Shown here: in pieces, positions 40,778-52,236 of the stretch | How the letters are laid out: the number at the start of each line of letters is the position of its first letter | Numbering within the stretch: the first letter of the stretch is position 1 | From: DASZVB01 sp036272055 | GTDB taxonomy: Bacteria > Myxococcota_A > Polyangia > Polyangiales > Polyangiaceae | Reading direction: 5' to 3' | Length of the DNA: 64,000 nucleotides | Assembly (NCBI GenBank): GCA_036272055.1 | Contig: DATAZL010000047.1 | Span: forward strand, 1-64,000 | The notes under the pieces: model-generated | Told to the model about the DNA's origin: nothing | Seen by the model: the letters and a program-made list of their open reading frames with translations, nothing else | Database searches by the model: none | Translations under genes and position numbers: made by a program

Positions 40778-42181
40778 ATGCGCACGCTCGTCTGGTTCCG
40801 CGGGAAAGATCTCCGCATCGCGGACAATCTCGCCCTCGCCGAGGCGTGCAAGGGGACGCACGTCATCCCGCTGTTCGTCGCCGGTCACGAGCTCAGGGAG
40901 GGGGCGCACCGTGCGCAGTTTGTCCTCGAATCCGCTGCTGCGCTCGCGAAGAACCTCGAGCAGCTCGGCTCGGGTCTCGTCGTGGTGCGTGGCGACGCCG
41001 TGGCCGTCGTGCCGGAAAAGGCCGCGCGCTGGAAGGTCGATCGCGTCGTCGCGCTCCGTCGCACCGAGCCGCGCGCCCGCGACGAGGCGAAGAAGGTCCG
41101 AGCGGCGCTCCGCGTTCCGTTGACGCTCCTCGACGGCGAGACGTTGCTGCCGCCAGAGACGATCCGGACCCAGGGCGGTACGCCGTTCTCCGTCTTCACG
41201 CCGTTCGCGCGCGCCTTCCGGCAGCAACTCGACGGCATCGGTGCGACCGTCCCTGCTCCGAAGCACGTGCCCCCGCTGCCGCCCGAGGCGAAGCGCGAAG
41301 GCACGACCTTGCCGACGCTCGCGGAGCTCGGGATCACTCGTGCTGACGGCGTGTTCACCGGCGGTGAGCGTGCGGCGCGTGAGCGCATGAAGGCGTATCT
41401 GGCGAACGGCGCGGCCGATTATCCCGACACCCGCGATCGCGTCGACCTCGACGGAACGAGCCGATTTTCGGCCGATCTGCGTGCCGGGGTGCTGTCGATC
41501 CGCACCATCTGGAACGCGACGGAGAAGGCGCTCGCGCGAAAGCACCGCGCGCTCGACGTCTTCACCAACGAGCTACTCTGGCGCGAGTTCGCGCACTCCC
41601 TGATCTGGGACCGTCCGCGCCTCGTGAAAGAGCCGTTCCGCGAGGCGTTCGCGAGCTTCCCCTGGGAGAAAGATCGCAAGCGCCTCGAAGCGTGGAAGAA
41701 CGGGAAGACGGGCTATCCCGTCGTCGACGCGTCGGCGCGCCAGCTCCTCGCCGAGGGTTTCGTTCCGAATCGCGCGCGCATGATCTCGGCGAGCTTCCTG
41801 ACGAAGCATCTCTTCATCGACTACCACTCGGGCGAGAAGCACTACTACGAGGAGCTCACCGACGGCGACCAGTCGCAGAACAACACCGGGTGGCAGTGGT
41901 CGGCGGGCTGCGGCGTCGACGCGCAGCCGTACTTTCGCGTCTTCAACCCCACCGTGCAGGGCAAGCGGTTCGACCCCGACGGCGTGTACGTGCGGCGATG
42001 GCTCCCGGAGCTCGCGAACCTGCCGACGCGCTACATCCACGAGCCGTCGGAGGCTCCGGCGCGGGTGCTCGCTGCGGCGGGCGTCGTGCTCGACCAGGAC
42101 TACCCGAGCCCGATCGTCGACCACGCCGAGGCGCGCGGGAAGTTCCTCGCCGTCGCGAGCTCGTTCATCTCCAAGGGCTGA
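40778..42181 (+). CDS. phrB: Deoxyribodipyrimidine photolyase
   Basis: A 467-residue class I CPD photolyase/cryptochrome-family protein. It repairs UV-induced pyrimidine dimers with FADH and visible light. The N-terminal antenna domain begins TLVWFRGKDLRIADNLAL. The FAD domain has FTNELLWREFAHSLIW, KTGYPVVDASARQL, NRARMISASFLTKHLFIDY, DGDQSQNNTGWQWSAGCG and RVFNPTVQGKRFDPDG. These are the strongest signatures of the family. The ATG at 40778 starts 8 bases after the DCC gene stop, so it is the last gene of the light-response operon, fitting co-induction with carotenoids. It is convergent with the GT39 gene. Confidence 0.95.
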   Translation: MRTLVWFRGKDLRIADNLALAEACKGTHVIPLFVAGHELREGAHRAQFVLESAAALAKNLEQLGSGLVVVRGDAVAVVPEKAARWKVDRVVALRRTEPRARDEAKKVRAALRVPLTLLDGETLLPPETIRTQGGTPFSVFTPFARAFRQQLDGIGATVPAPKHVPPLPPEAKREGTTLPTLAELGITRADGVFTGGERAARERMKAYLANGAADYPDTRDRVDLDGTSRFSADLRAGVLSIRTIWNATEKALARKHRALDVFTNELLWREFAHSLIWDRPRLVKEPFREAFASFPWEKDRKRLEAWKNGKTGYPVVDASARQLLAEGFVPNRARMISASFLTKHLFIDYHSGEKHYYEELTDGDQSQNNTGWQWSAGCGVDAQPYFRVFNPTVQGKRFDPDGVYVRRWLPELANLPTRYIHEPSEAPARVLAAAGVVLDQDYPSPIVDHAEARGKFLAVASSFISKG

Positions 42182-42215
42182 GCCGCGCGGTCGACGACGT
42201 GCAGGGAGCGAAGCG

Positions 42216-45155
42216 TCAGAAGATGAGTCGGGCGACGACGAACTTGTTGTTGAGCACCTTGTCGGTGATCTCGGCGTAGTTCTTGGGGTCGCCGAGTTCG
42301 CGGCGTAGCGTGCCGGTGCGCGAGTGCTCGGTGACGAAGTACACGCGCTTCACGCCGTTCGTCTTCTGCTGGTTGACCCATTCCTTGAACTTCTCACCCG
42401 AGGAGACGAACGCAGGCGTCTTGTTGCCGGTGTAGAAGTTCTCGCCTTTCCAGTTCATCTGGTAGGCGACGAAGGGCTGATTGGCGTCGGTGCGATCGCG
42501 GTAGTAGGCGAGGGTCGTCTCGCGCTGACCCCAGTGCGGCGCCGCCTTGTACAGGTAGACGTCGAGCCCCCACGCCGTCCAGAGAACGGCCGCGGTGGCG
42601 AAGAGGAAGCCGGCCTGCGCACGGAAGCGCGGCATCGTGAAGCCGAGCGACAGCACGGCAGCGACGATGGTGAAGCCGACGAGCGTGCCCGTGAAGTCGA
42701 GCGATTCCGGCCAGGGGCGCGTGTAATTGTACGTGAAGAGCTCGAGGAGCCGCATCTGCCCCTCGGTGCCGCCGAAGCCGGTGGTGAACAGATCGCGCCC
42801 CACGAGGCACACCACGATGGCCGACGCGATGCCGAGCAGCGCGAAGATCGCGTCGTCGTAACGACGCTCCGGCGTGTCCGACGCGGGCACCGCCTGCTCC
42901 GGGCCGAAGCGCCGGGCGGCGAAGAACACCGCGCCGATACCGAGCGAGATCAGCGCGAAACCGAGGGCCTTCGGCGCGGGCGCGTTGGCGAGCGCTTCGC
43001 CCATGAAGCGCCGGGGAAAGAGCCGCGCGATGCCGTACACGACCAGGCCGAGTCCGACGCCGCTGAGCGCGAAATAGTGTGCCCCCTTCCCGGAGCGGGC
43101 GGCGTTCGTCTTGCCGATCATCCGATCGACGAGCACACCGGTCAGCGCGGCCGTCGCCGGGACGAGCGGCAGGATGTAGTGGTGGAACTTCGTCAGCGTG
43201 ATCGTGAACATGCCGAACGCGGCGAGGAACCACACCATCATCAGCGACCCGAGATCGCCCTCGCCGTCCCTCGATCGGTCGGCGCGCCGGGTCCACCAGA
43301 GGAGCCCGCCGGCTGCGAGGCCCGTCCAGGGGAAGAGGCCGTAGCCGAGCTGCCAGACGTAGTAGCGGAACGTCGTGTCGTCGCCCTGATTGGTATCGTG
43401 CACGTGTACGAAGGCGCGCTTGTACATGTCGTGCATGATCAGCCGGTCGATGAACGGCGGACCGTGGCGGACGAACATCTGCACGTACCAGGGCAACCCG
43501 ACGCACGCGACGACCAGCACCAGGCTCCCGAGGCTCATGCTCTCGAGATCCTTCCAGCGGCGGGTGACGGCGACGAAGCCGAGCGCGGCGACGATGGGGA
43601 GCACCAGGCCGGGCGCGCCCTTTCCGAGCATCGAGAGAGCCAGGAAGAACCAGCTACCGAGGAAGTACGCGCGCTTCTTGCTCGTCTGCTTCCGCTCGAT
43701 GAAGAGGAACACGGCGCACACCGCGGCCCAGATCCCCGCGGCGTGGATCGGCCAGAGCTCCTTGTGGACGGGCTGCTCGTTCTGACAACCCTGGTTGCCG
43801 GGGCTGCCGCAGTTGTGCTCGCCAGAGCCGGAGAAGAACTCGTCGGGGTGGAAGCGGAAGCCGCGCATTCCGGGACGCAGATGGAGCGTCAGGTCGCGCG
43901 ACACGAGGTACAGCACCTGCGGCAGGGTGGTCACGATGACCGCGAGCAGCACCAGGTGCAGCGCCGAGATGCGCAGGGTCCGGCCGAAGACGCGGATCTC
44001 GGTGAGCGGCATGACGTCCCCGGCGTCGGTGACGAAGCCGAGCAGCGCGAGGCCCATCGCCGCCGCGAGCGGTCCGACGTACGGCATGTCCGTCATCGTC
44101 TGGTGGGCGATGAGGAACCAGTACGGCATCGTCGTCAGCACGAGGCCCGCCATGAAGCCGACGCGGCGCCCGAGGACCTTCGCGACGGCGCGGTACATCA
44201 CGTACGTCCCGAGCAACGTCAGGACGAACACCGGCATCCGCGCCGCCCACTCCGGCTGTGGGAAGTGCCCATGGGACGCTGCTTCGAGCATCTGGTCCGG
44301 CATGTACCGGACACCGAGCAGCGAGAAGTCGAGGGCCTGGATCCAGAAGTCGAGGACCGGCTTCGACCAGAACCAGCCGTCTTGCGCCCACCACGTCGAG
44401 ATCCAGTCGTCGCGCGCGAGCATCTCGCGGGCGACCTCGCCGTAGTGCGTCTCCCACGGATCGCTCAGTGAATAGCTGCCGAGGAGCGGCACGTAGAGCA
44501 TCACATTGACGACGACGAGCCAGAAACCGTGGCGCGAAGCGAGGCCCGGTCCCGCGCCGTCCTCGTCACCCCACGCACCGAGGGCACGGCCGAGCCGGTA
44601 GAGCGCGCCGGTCACCCAGAGAAACGTCGACGGGACGAGCACCGCGGCCGTCAAGATCGGTTTCGGGAGCACGCCGGCCACGCCGAGCGCGAGCACGCCG
44701 AAGTGCACCGTCACGCTGCCCGCGAGCTCGGCGAGGCGCGGCGCGAGGGATTTCACGGTCGTCGTGCCGACGACGCGTGACGCATCGCCGTTGAAGCTGC
44801 CGATCGCCGTCAGGATGCAGATACCGGCGAGGAGCAGCGTCACCACACCGAGCGGCACACTGAACCCGAAGCGCCGTTCGGCGCACATCACGACCAGCGG
44901 GATGGCCGACAGCGCCAGGGCGGCGAGCGCCGGCGCTATCCAGCGTGTGCGCGGAGGCTTCGCCGTGGTCTCCACGGCGAGCGGCGCGGGCTTCGCGTCG
45001 GTCCCGACCGCACCGTCGCCGTCAGGCGGAGCCTCGGAAGCGAGGGGCACGTGGACGGCATCCGCGCCCGCACCGGCGGCGCCGGACGGTGCGTCCGTTC
45101 CCGACGCTCGTGCACTCTCTTCCGCCATGAGGCTTTGCGGCCCGTTTTCTCGCAT
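42216..45155 (-). CDS. GT39-family membrane glycosyltransferase (ArnT/PMT-like)
   Basis: A 979-residue polytopic glycosyltransferase. A soluble Ala/Pro-rich N-terminus (about 1-80) is followed by many helices and the family's acidic first loop DPWETHYGEVAREMLARDDW, then WSKPVLDFWIQA, typical of GT-C enzymes that use polyprenyl-phosphate sugars (ArnT/PMT). A later soluble region contains HDTNQGDDTTFRYYVWQLGYG, and the last ~130 residues form an extracytoplasmic domain. Sugar and acceptor are unknown; modification of lipid A, lipids or proteins are all possible. The ATG at 45155 has a strong purine-rich ribosome site (GGGGGGAG). An ATG at 45128 is a shorter alternative. Confidence 0.88.
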   Translation of the reverse strand: MRENGPQSLMAEESARASGTDAPSGAAGAGADAVHVPLASEAPPDGDGAVGTDAKPAPLAVETTAKPPRTRWIAPALAALALSAIPLVVMCAERRFGFSVPLGVVTLLLAGICILTAIGSFNGDASRVVGTTTVKSLAPRLAELAGSVTVHFGVLALGVAGVLPKPILTAAVLVPSTFLWVTGALYRLGRALGAWGDEDGAGPGLASRHGFWLVVVNVMLYVPLLGSYSLSDPWETHYGEVAREMLARDDWISTWWAQDGWFWSKPVLDFWIQALDFSLLGVRYMPDQMLEAASHGHFPQPEWAARMPVFVLTLLGTYVMYRAVAKVLGRRVGFMAGLVLTTMPYWFLIAHQTMTDMPYVGPLAAAMGLALLGFVTDAGDVMPLTEIRVFGRTLRISALHLVLLAVIVTTLPQVLYLVSRDLTLHLRPGMRGFRFHPDEFFSGSGEHNCGSPGNQGCQNEQPVHKELWPIHAAGIWAAVCAVFLFIERKQTSKKRAYFLGSWFFLALSMLGKGAPGLVLPIVAALGFVAVTRRWKDLESMSLGSLVLVVACVGLPWYVQMFVRHGPPFIDRLIMHDMYKRAFVHVHDTNQGDDTTFRYYVWQLGYGLFPWTGLAAGGLLWWTRRADRSRDGEGDLGSLMMVWFLAAFGMFTITLTKFHHYILPLVPATAALTGVLVDRMIGKTNAARSGKGAHYFALSGVGLGLVVYGIARLFPRRFMGEALANAPAPKALGFALISLGIGAVFFAARRFGPEQAVPASDTPERRYDDAIFALLGIASAIVVCLVGRDLFTTGFGGTEGQMRLLELFTYNYTRPWPESLDFTGTLVGFTIVAAVLSLGFTMPRFRAQAGFLFATAAVLWTAWGLDVYLYKAAPHWGQRETTLAYYRDRTDANQPFVAYQMNWKGENFYTGNKTPAFVSSGEKFKEWVNQQKTNGVKRVYFVTEHSRTGTLRRELGDPKNYAEITDKVLNNKFVVARLIF

Positions 45156-45269
45156 TTCTCCCCCCCTGGCGCCACCCCAGACTTTCGGCACGAATACGCG
45201 CCGTTCCGGGTCCTGGACACGTCCCTGGAGCGCATTCCGGCACGGGCGGCAGGCTATGATCGGGAGGTC

Positions 45270-45545
45270 ATGCGCGTCGGCTGTGCGGTGTTCGTTCTAC
45301 TGTATGGCTGCCAATCCGCTTCGTCGGGCACGAGCGAGCTGACGCACGACGAGTGTGCCAACCTCGTGCGCCACGTTCAGCGGCTGCAATCCGATGACGC
45401 GGCGGGCCTTCAGCGCGCGCTCGACGTGGGCCTGAAATCGGGGATCGAGGGGTGCCTCGAGAAGGGGACCCAGCGCGCCTATCGGTGCGTTCTGCAGGCC
45501 GAGAACACGACCGAGCTCGCGAACTGCGACGCGCTCATGAAGTGA
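45270..45545 (+). CDS. Small Cys-containing lipoprotein, unknown
   Basis: A 91-residue protein with a very short signal peptide and lipobox (GCAVFVLLYGC), so the mature lipoprotein would be about 75 residues. The mature part has four further Cys (DECANL, EGCLEK, YRCVLQ, ANCDALMK), spaced like two disulfides in a small helical fold. Not recognised as a named family. GGGAGG precedes the ATG at 45270 with tight spacing. It is divergent from the GT39 gene and convergent with valS (12 bases between stops). Confidence 0.65.
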   Translation: MRVGCAVFVLLYGCQSASSGTSELTHDECANLVRHVQRLQSDDAAGLQRALDVGLKSGIEGCLEKGTQRAYRCVLQAENTTELANCDALMK

Positions 45546-45557
45546 CGGCCGAGCCGC

Positions 45558-48368
<2,811 letters not shown>

Positions 48369-48400
48369 GGCGGCCGAGACGGTAGCACGTGTCCGAAGCT

Positions 48401-48694
48401 CGCTTACTTCGAGCACGTGGCCATCTGGGTGCTCTCGGTGCTCAGCGTGCATTCGCACGCCTCCGCGCCTCACCCACCCATCTGACCACGCGGTCTTCGC
48501 AATCGAGCTTCGGACGTGGCTCCGGGTAAACGTCGGGCCAGATACCCGTCTCAGGCTCGCCCTCTGCGGTCTCAGTTCACCCCGATGTCCGATCGCGAAG
48601 ACCGCGTGCCCTCATGACTGGGTGAGGCGCGCAGGCGTGCGAATGCACGTCGAGCACCGAGAGCAGTCATGAGGGTGCGTGCTCGAAGCGAGCG
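48401..48694. repeat. Composite inverted repeat in valS leader
   Basis: Bases 48431-48476 and 48619-48664 are inverted repeats with 43 of 46 matches. Inside them 48486-48505 pairs with 48590-48609 (18 of 20), and outside 48401-48416 pairs with 48679-48694 (mostly matched). The right arm is itself flanked by an 11-bp inverted pair (48609-48619 with 48665-48675). The full structure spans about 290 bases between valS and the receiver-protein gene. It covers nearly the whole intergenic, and I see no gene inside. Confidence 0.88.
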
Positions 48695-48718
48695 GGCGTC
48701 GGTGCGCGCTCGTCGCGA

Positions 48719-49567
48719 CTACTCGGCAGTTAATCGGCGGAGCTCTTCTTTGATCAGCGTCTCGGCCAGTACTGGGACTACTTCCCAGACGACCTTTTCG
48801 ACTACTTCGCGCGATAGCGCGAGCACGCCTTGGACCTGGGCGGCGTTGAGTCCCATGGCGGCGAGCTTGCTCTCGAGCTGGCCGTTGCCGGATGCGACGG
48901 CCGCGGCGACGGCGTCACCGGCGTGCGGTGCGGCCGCAGCGGGTTGCGCGGCGAGCCGAGGACCGGCAGCGGCAACGGCGGGGCGTGCGACGGACGCGAC
49001 GGACGCGACGGCGGCCCGCGCGGGTGACGGTGCGGCGGCAGATGCCGGCGCGGGTGGCGGCGCTGCGGGCGCCGGCGCCGGCGTTCCGTAGGACAGCGTT
49101 TGCGAGCGCGGCTTCGCCGTCACTGCGGGAGCGGCGACCTGCACGGGCGCGACGACCGCGGTGGGTCGTGCACCTGCTGCGGCAACAGCGGCAACTGCAG
49201 CGCGCGGCTGGGTGAGAACCTGGTTCACCTTGTCGAGGAGCTTCTGCGTGTCGAACGGCTTGTCCATGAAGTCGTCGACTCCGGTCGACGTTCCACGCGT
49301 CTTGTCGTAGGGGGTCTGCTTGCTCGACATGACGAGCACCGCCATCGACGGTGCGACGGCCTTGAGCTCGCGACACAGGTCGTAGCCGGTGTTGTCGGCC
49401 AGCGTGTGATCGACGAGAGCGAGCGCGGGCCGCTCCGTCTTTGCGAGGTTCAGCGCTTCTTCAGCGCTCGAGGCCAACACTGTTTTGAAGCTCTCGCCCG
49501 CGAAGGTGATTTCGTACACCTTTCGCATCGTGAGGCTATCGTCGACTGCCAGCAAAGTGGTCGTCAC
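48719..49567 (-). CDS. Receiver-domain protein with Ala/Pro linker
   Basis: A 282-residue response regulator without a DNA-binding or enzyme domain. Residues 1-~122 form a CheY-like receiver (TLLAVDDSLTMRKVYEI, phospho-acceptor Asp in LALVDHTLADNTGYDL, VLVMSSKQTPYD, and DDFMDKPFD with the Lys). Then comes a linker of about 100 residues almost entirely Ala/Pro/Val, and a conserved-looking helical tail (LSREVVEKVVWEVVPVLAE, TLIKEELRRL). The layout of receiver, Pro-rich linker and C-terminal helix resembles myxobacterial polarity/motility regulators such as RomR, but the tail alone does not prove orthology. It starts with a GTG at 49567. Confidence 0.8.
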   Translation of the reverse strand: MTTTLLAVDDSLTMRKVYEITFAGESFKTVLASSAEEALNLAKTERPALALVDHTLADNTGYDLCRELKAVAPSMAVLVMSSKQTPYDKTRGTSTGVDDFMDKPFDTQKLLDKVNQVLTQPRAAVAAVAAAGARPTAVVAPVQVAAPAVTAKPRSQTLSYGTPAPAPAAPPPAPASAAAPSPARAAVASVASVARPAVAAAGPRLAAQPAAAAPHAGDAVAAAVASGNGQLESKLAAMGLNAAQVQGVLALSREVVEKVVWEVVPVLAETLIKEELRRLTAE

Positions 49568-49639
49568 AAGGCTTCTCCGCGAGAGACGTTCATCATCAGT
49601 TTGTCTCGAAATTCTGTCAAGTTTGCGCGCGAGCGTGCG

Positions 49640-50467
49640 CTACTCGACGATGAACCATCGTACCGCCGGTCGCACCTCCACGTGAAAATGATTTCGATGG
49701 GGCCCGTCGTGATCGGGGCAGAGCTGAACGTGGAAGAGGTGTGCATCCGCGGCCGCGCAGTAGATCTCGTGAAGCGTTCGCGCGGCGGGAGTGTCGGGAA
49801 TGGGGGGCGCCGCGCCTTTTCCGCAGGGAACGGTGCCGATCCGGCCGTTGAAATCGGCTAGCACGTCGAGCGGCGGCTCCGACCCGCGCTTGAATAAACG
49901 CAGGTCCGCGGCGAGCCCTCCCGGATGCGCCGTCGCCACTTTTCCTGCGGGGAAATGTGGTGAAGGGGGCCTCCATGCCGAGAACATGCGCACCTCGTCG
50001 ATGCCGTGCGCGGCGAGCGTCGGACTCCAAGCGGCGAGCGCCACGACGAGCCGGCAGTCGAAGACCTCCCACGGCACCTTGCTCCGCTGCTTGTCCGGAA
50101 AATCGGTTCGATAAGCAACACCGCGCACCGGTCCAGTCAGGCGTACGGGAATCAGGATGCCCGGCGACGGCCCGGCTTTCTCGAAGCGAACGTGATCTCG
50201 TTCGAGCTCGGCGTAACACTCGGACTCCGTGAGCCGCGCGGCTCTGCTCGCGGGAGACGCATCGGCGGTGGCGTCACCTGGAAAGCTCGGCGCCCGACCG
50301 CGCTGGTGGTGATGATGCGCCGGCTTCTTCGTGGCCTTCTTCGTCGCTTTCGTCGCTTTCGATGCTTTCGACGTTGTCGGGGCCCCTGCAGCGCTCCCCG
50401 CGACGAGGAGAACGCCGCCGCTACTGATGAAGAGGAGGACGACCCAGGCGAGCGCGCCTCGGTTCAT
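49640..50467 (-). CDS. Extensin-like LAS-type peptidase-fold protein
   Basis: A 275-residue exported protein. The N-terminus is a signal peptide or anchor (ALAWVVLLFISSGGVLLVAGS), followed by a Lys/Ala/His-rich spacer (about 30-60). Residues ~78-275 match the bacterial extensin-like C-terminal domain (PF06904-like), with SECYAELERDHVRFEKAG, TAHPGGLAADLRLFKR and the terminal HRNHFHVEV. The His-x6-Asp and HxH arrangement fits the zinc site of LAS peptidases (M15/VanY-like fold), so a role in peptidoglycan turnover is likely. It has a clear ATG at 50467. It is divergent from hrcA with 78 bases between. Confidence 0.82.
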   Translation of the reverse strand: MNRGALAWVVLLFISSGGVLLVAGSAAGAPTTSKASKATKATKKATKKPAHHHHQRGRAPSFPGDATADASPASRAARLTESECYAELERDHVRFEKAGPSPGILIPVRLTGPVRGVAYRTDFPDKQRSKVPWEVFDCRLVVALAAWSPTLAAHGIDEVRMFSAWRPPSPHFPAGKVATAHPGGLAADLRLFKRGSEPPLDVLADFNGRIGTVPCGKGAAPPIPDTPAARTLHEIYCAAADAHLFHVQLCPDHDGPHRNHFHVEVRPAVRWFIVE

Positions 50468-50545
50468 CCTGCGCCGACCTCGGCGCCCGCCGCCCGATCG
50501 GGTGAATCAAAGCGCGCGTTGACGAGCGGGCCGAGGCGGATAAGA

Positions 50546-51595
50546 GTGTCGATCATCGTGAGTGGTCTCTCGAAGAGAGAGCGAGCCATCCTGAGCGCGG
50601 TCGTGACCGAGTTCACTGCGACGGGGATACCCGTCGGTTCCAGGACGCTCTCCAAGAAGTACTCTCTCGACCTCTCGCCGGCCACTATCCGTAATGTTTT
50701 GGCCGACTTGGAGGATGCGGGGTACCTCGCGCAGCCCCACTCGTCCGCTGGCAGAGTGCCGACCGAGGCCGCATTCAGGCTCTTCATAGATGCGCTCCTG
50801 CGGCTCCGGCAAATCTCCCCCAACGACGCGACGAAGATCACGGACTGGTTCGGCGACCTCCCGCCGGGCGCCGATCTCTTCCGCGGCGCTGGTCGTTTGC
50901 TCAGCGATATGACGGGCGCCGCGGCGGTACTCGTCCGGCCGCCGGTTCCCGAGCGAACCCTCTCGGCACTGCGGTTCATCCGCACGCGCCCGGCCGAGCT
51001 CCTCTGCGTCATCGTTCTCTCCGACGGCTCGGTGGAGAATCGATTCATCCAGGTGGACGAGGCGCCGTCCGATCGCGAGCTCGAGCGGCTGCACAATTTG
51101 CTGTCCGAGGTCGTCGAGGGTCGCACCTTGTCGGTGGTCCGCGACTACTTCGAGACGGAGCTCTCCGGTCAGCGTGACGAGCTACGGACTCTCCGTCAGG
51201 TCGGCATGACGCTCATCGATCGCGCGCTCGATCTCGCCGATCGCCAGCCGACGGTGATCATCGAGGGGCAATCACGTCTCTTCGAGAGTCCCGAGTTCGA
51301 CACCGCGGAGCGTCTGCGTGAGCTCGTGCACGTGCTCGACGAGCACGAACAGCTCGTCGGCCTTCTGAACCGCATCATCGAATCCGATCACGTCCAGGTA
51401 CTGCTGGGAGGCGAGACGGAGCAGCGCGTCGGCGTCGCCGTCAGCGTCATCGCAGCGCCCTATCAGTCGGACGGCCGCAGAGGCGGCGCCGTCGGCGTGA
51501 TCGGCCCGGTCGCCATGGACTTTCCCTCCGTGATTCCGCTGGTGAGCGCGACCGCGGACGCGATGAGCGCCGCGCTCTCGCGCCCGCGGTCTTAG
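50546..51595 (+). CDS. hrcA: Heat-inducible transcription repressor HrcA
   Basis: A 349-residue HrcA, usual length. It has an N-terminal winged-helix domain (SKRERAILSAVVTEFTATG, IPVGSRTLSKKYSLDLSPAT, IRNVLADLEDAGYLAQPHSS, AGRVPTEAAFRLFID) and the GAF-like inserted domain to the end (LLGGETEQRVGVAVSVI). HrcA represses groE/dnaK genes at CIRCE sites. I used the GTG at 50546 (GAGGCGGA upstream); a GTG at 50558 is an alternative. Neither grpE, dnaK nor dnaJ is adjacent, and I found no CIRCE dyad in its upstream region. Confidence 0.94.
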   Translation: MSIIVSGLSKRERAILSAVVTEFTATGIPVGSRTLSKKYSLDLSPATIRNVLADLEDAGYLAQPHSSAGRVPTEAAFRLFIDALLRLRQISPNDATKITDWFGDLPPGADLFRGAGRLLSDMTGAAAVLVRPPVPERTLSALRFIRTRPAELLCVIVLSDGSVENRFIQVDEAPSDRELERLHNLLSEVVEGRTLSVVRDYFETELSGQRDELRTLRQVGMTLIDRALDLADRQPTVIIEGQSRLFESPEFDTAERLRELVHVLDEHEQLVGLLNRIIESDHVQVLLGGETEQRVGVAVSVIAAPYQSDGRRGGAVGVIGPVAMDFPSVIPLVSATADAMSAALSRPRS

Positions 51596-51599
51596 TTAG

Positions 51600-52194
51600 G
51601 GCGGGGGGTCTTGGCCCCCCGCAGCTTCGCCTTCAATTACGGGGGGCCTTGGCCCCCCGCAGCTTCGCCTTCGGCGAACTGCTCCCCCCGCCGCCTTCGG
51701 CGGGCTCGCTGCGCTCGCGGCCTTCGGCGAATTGCTGCCCCCGCCGCCTTCGGCGGGCTCGCTGCGCTCGCGGCCTTCGGCGAATTGCTGCCTCCGCCGC
51801 CTTCGCGGGCTCGCTGCGCTCGCGGCCTTCGGCGAATTGCTGGCCCCGCCGCCTTCGCGGGCTCGCTTCGCTCGCGAGAGAGTTGGGCAGTGACGGGATG
51901 ACGGCGGTCGACGTCGTGGGATTGGTTTGTGGGGGTGCCTTGGCCCCCCGCAGCTTCGCCTTCGGCGAACTGCTGCCCCCGCCGCCTTCGGCGTGCTCGC
52001 TGCGCTCGCGAGAGAGTTGGGCAGTGACGGGATGACGGCGGTTGACGTCGTGGGATTGGTTTGTGGGGGGCCTTGGCCCCCCGCAGCTTCGCCTTCGGCG
52101 AATTGCTGCCCCCGCCGCCTTCGCGGGCTCGCTGCGCTCGCGGCCTTCGGCGAACTGCTGCCCCTGCCGTCTTCGGCGGGCTCGCTGCGCTCGC
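51600..52194. repeat. Array of ~53-bp hairpin repeats
   Basis: About seven copies of a ~53-bp module, several head to tail (around 51670, 51720, 51773, 51825, 51957, 52091, 52141). Each starts GCCTTCGGCGAA (UUCG hairpin), then CCGCCGCCTTCGGCGG (second UUCG-type hairpin) and ends CTCGCTGCGCTCGCG. Groups are separated by ~80-base spacers containing GCAGTGACGGGATGACG and GTGGGATTGGTTTGTGG, and preceded by GGGGGGCC/GGCCCCCC dyads. Reading frames stay open through it but show only the repeat. It fills the whole hrcA to cNMP-protein intergenic (51596-52236). Confidence 0.92.
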
Positions 52195-52236
52195 TACTGT
52201 TCGGCTCAGTGCTGCCGGGGTAGTAGTCGAAGTAGC

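Noticed and set aside
48369..48718. T-box riboswitch for valS
   Set aside because: No T-box consensus (TGGNACCGCG) is visible, and the structure is a long inverted repeat instead.
51611..52223. Several overlapping reading frames of 60-130 codons in the repeat array
   Set aside because: They read through the hairpin repeats in all frames and consist only of repeated Arg/Pro/Leu/Ala motifs; no start context and no family.
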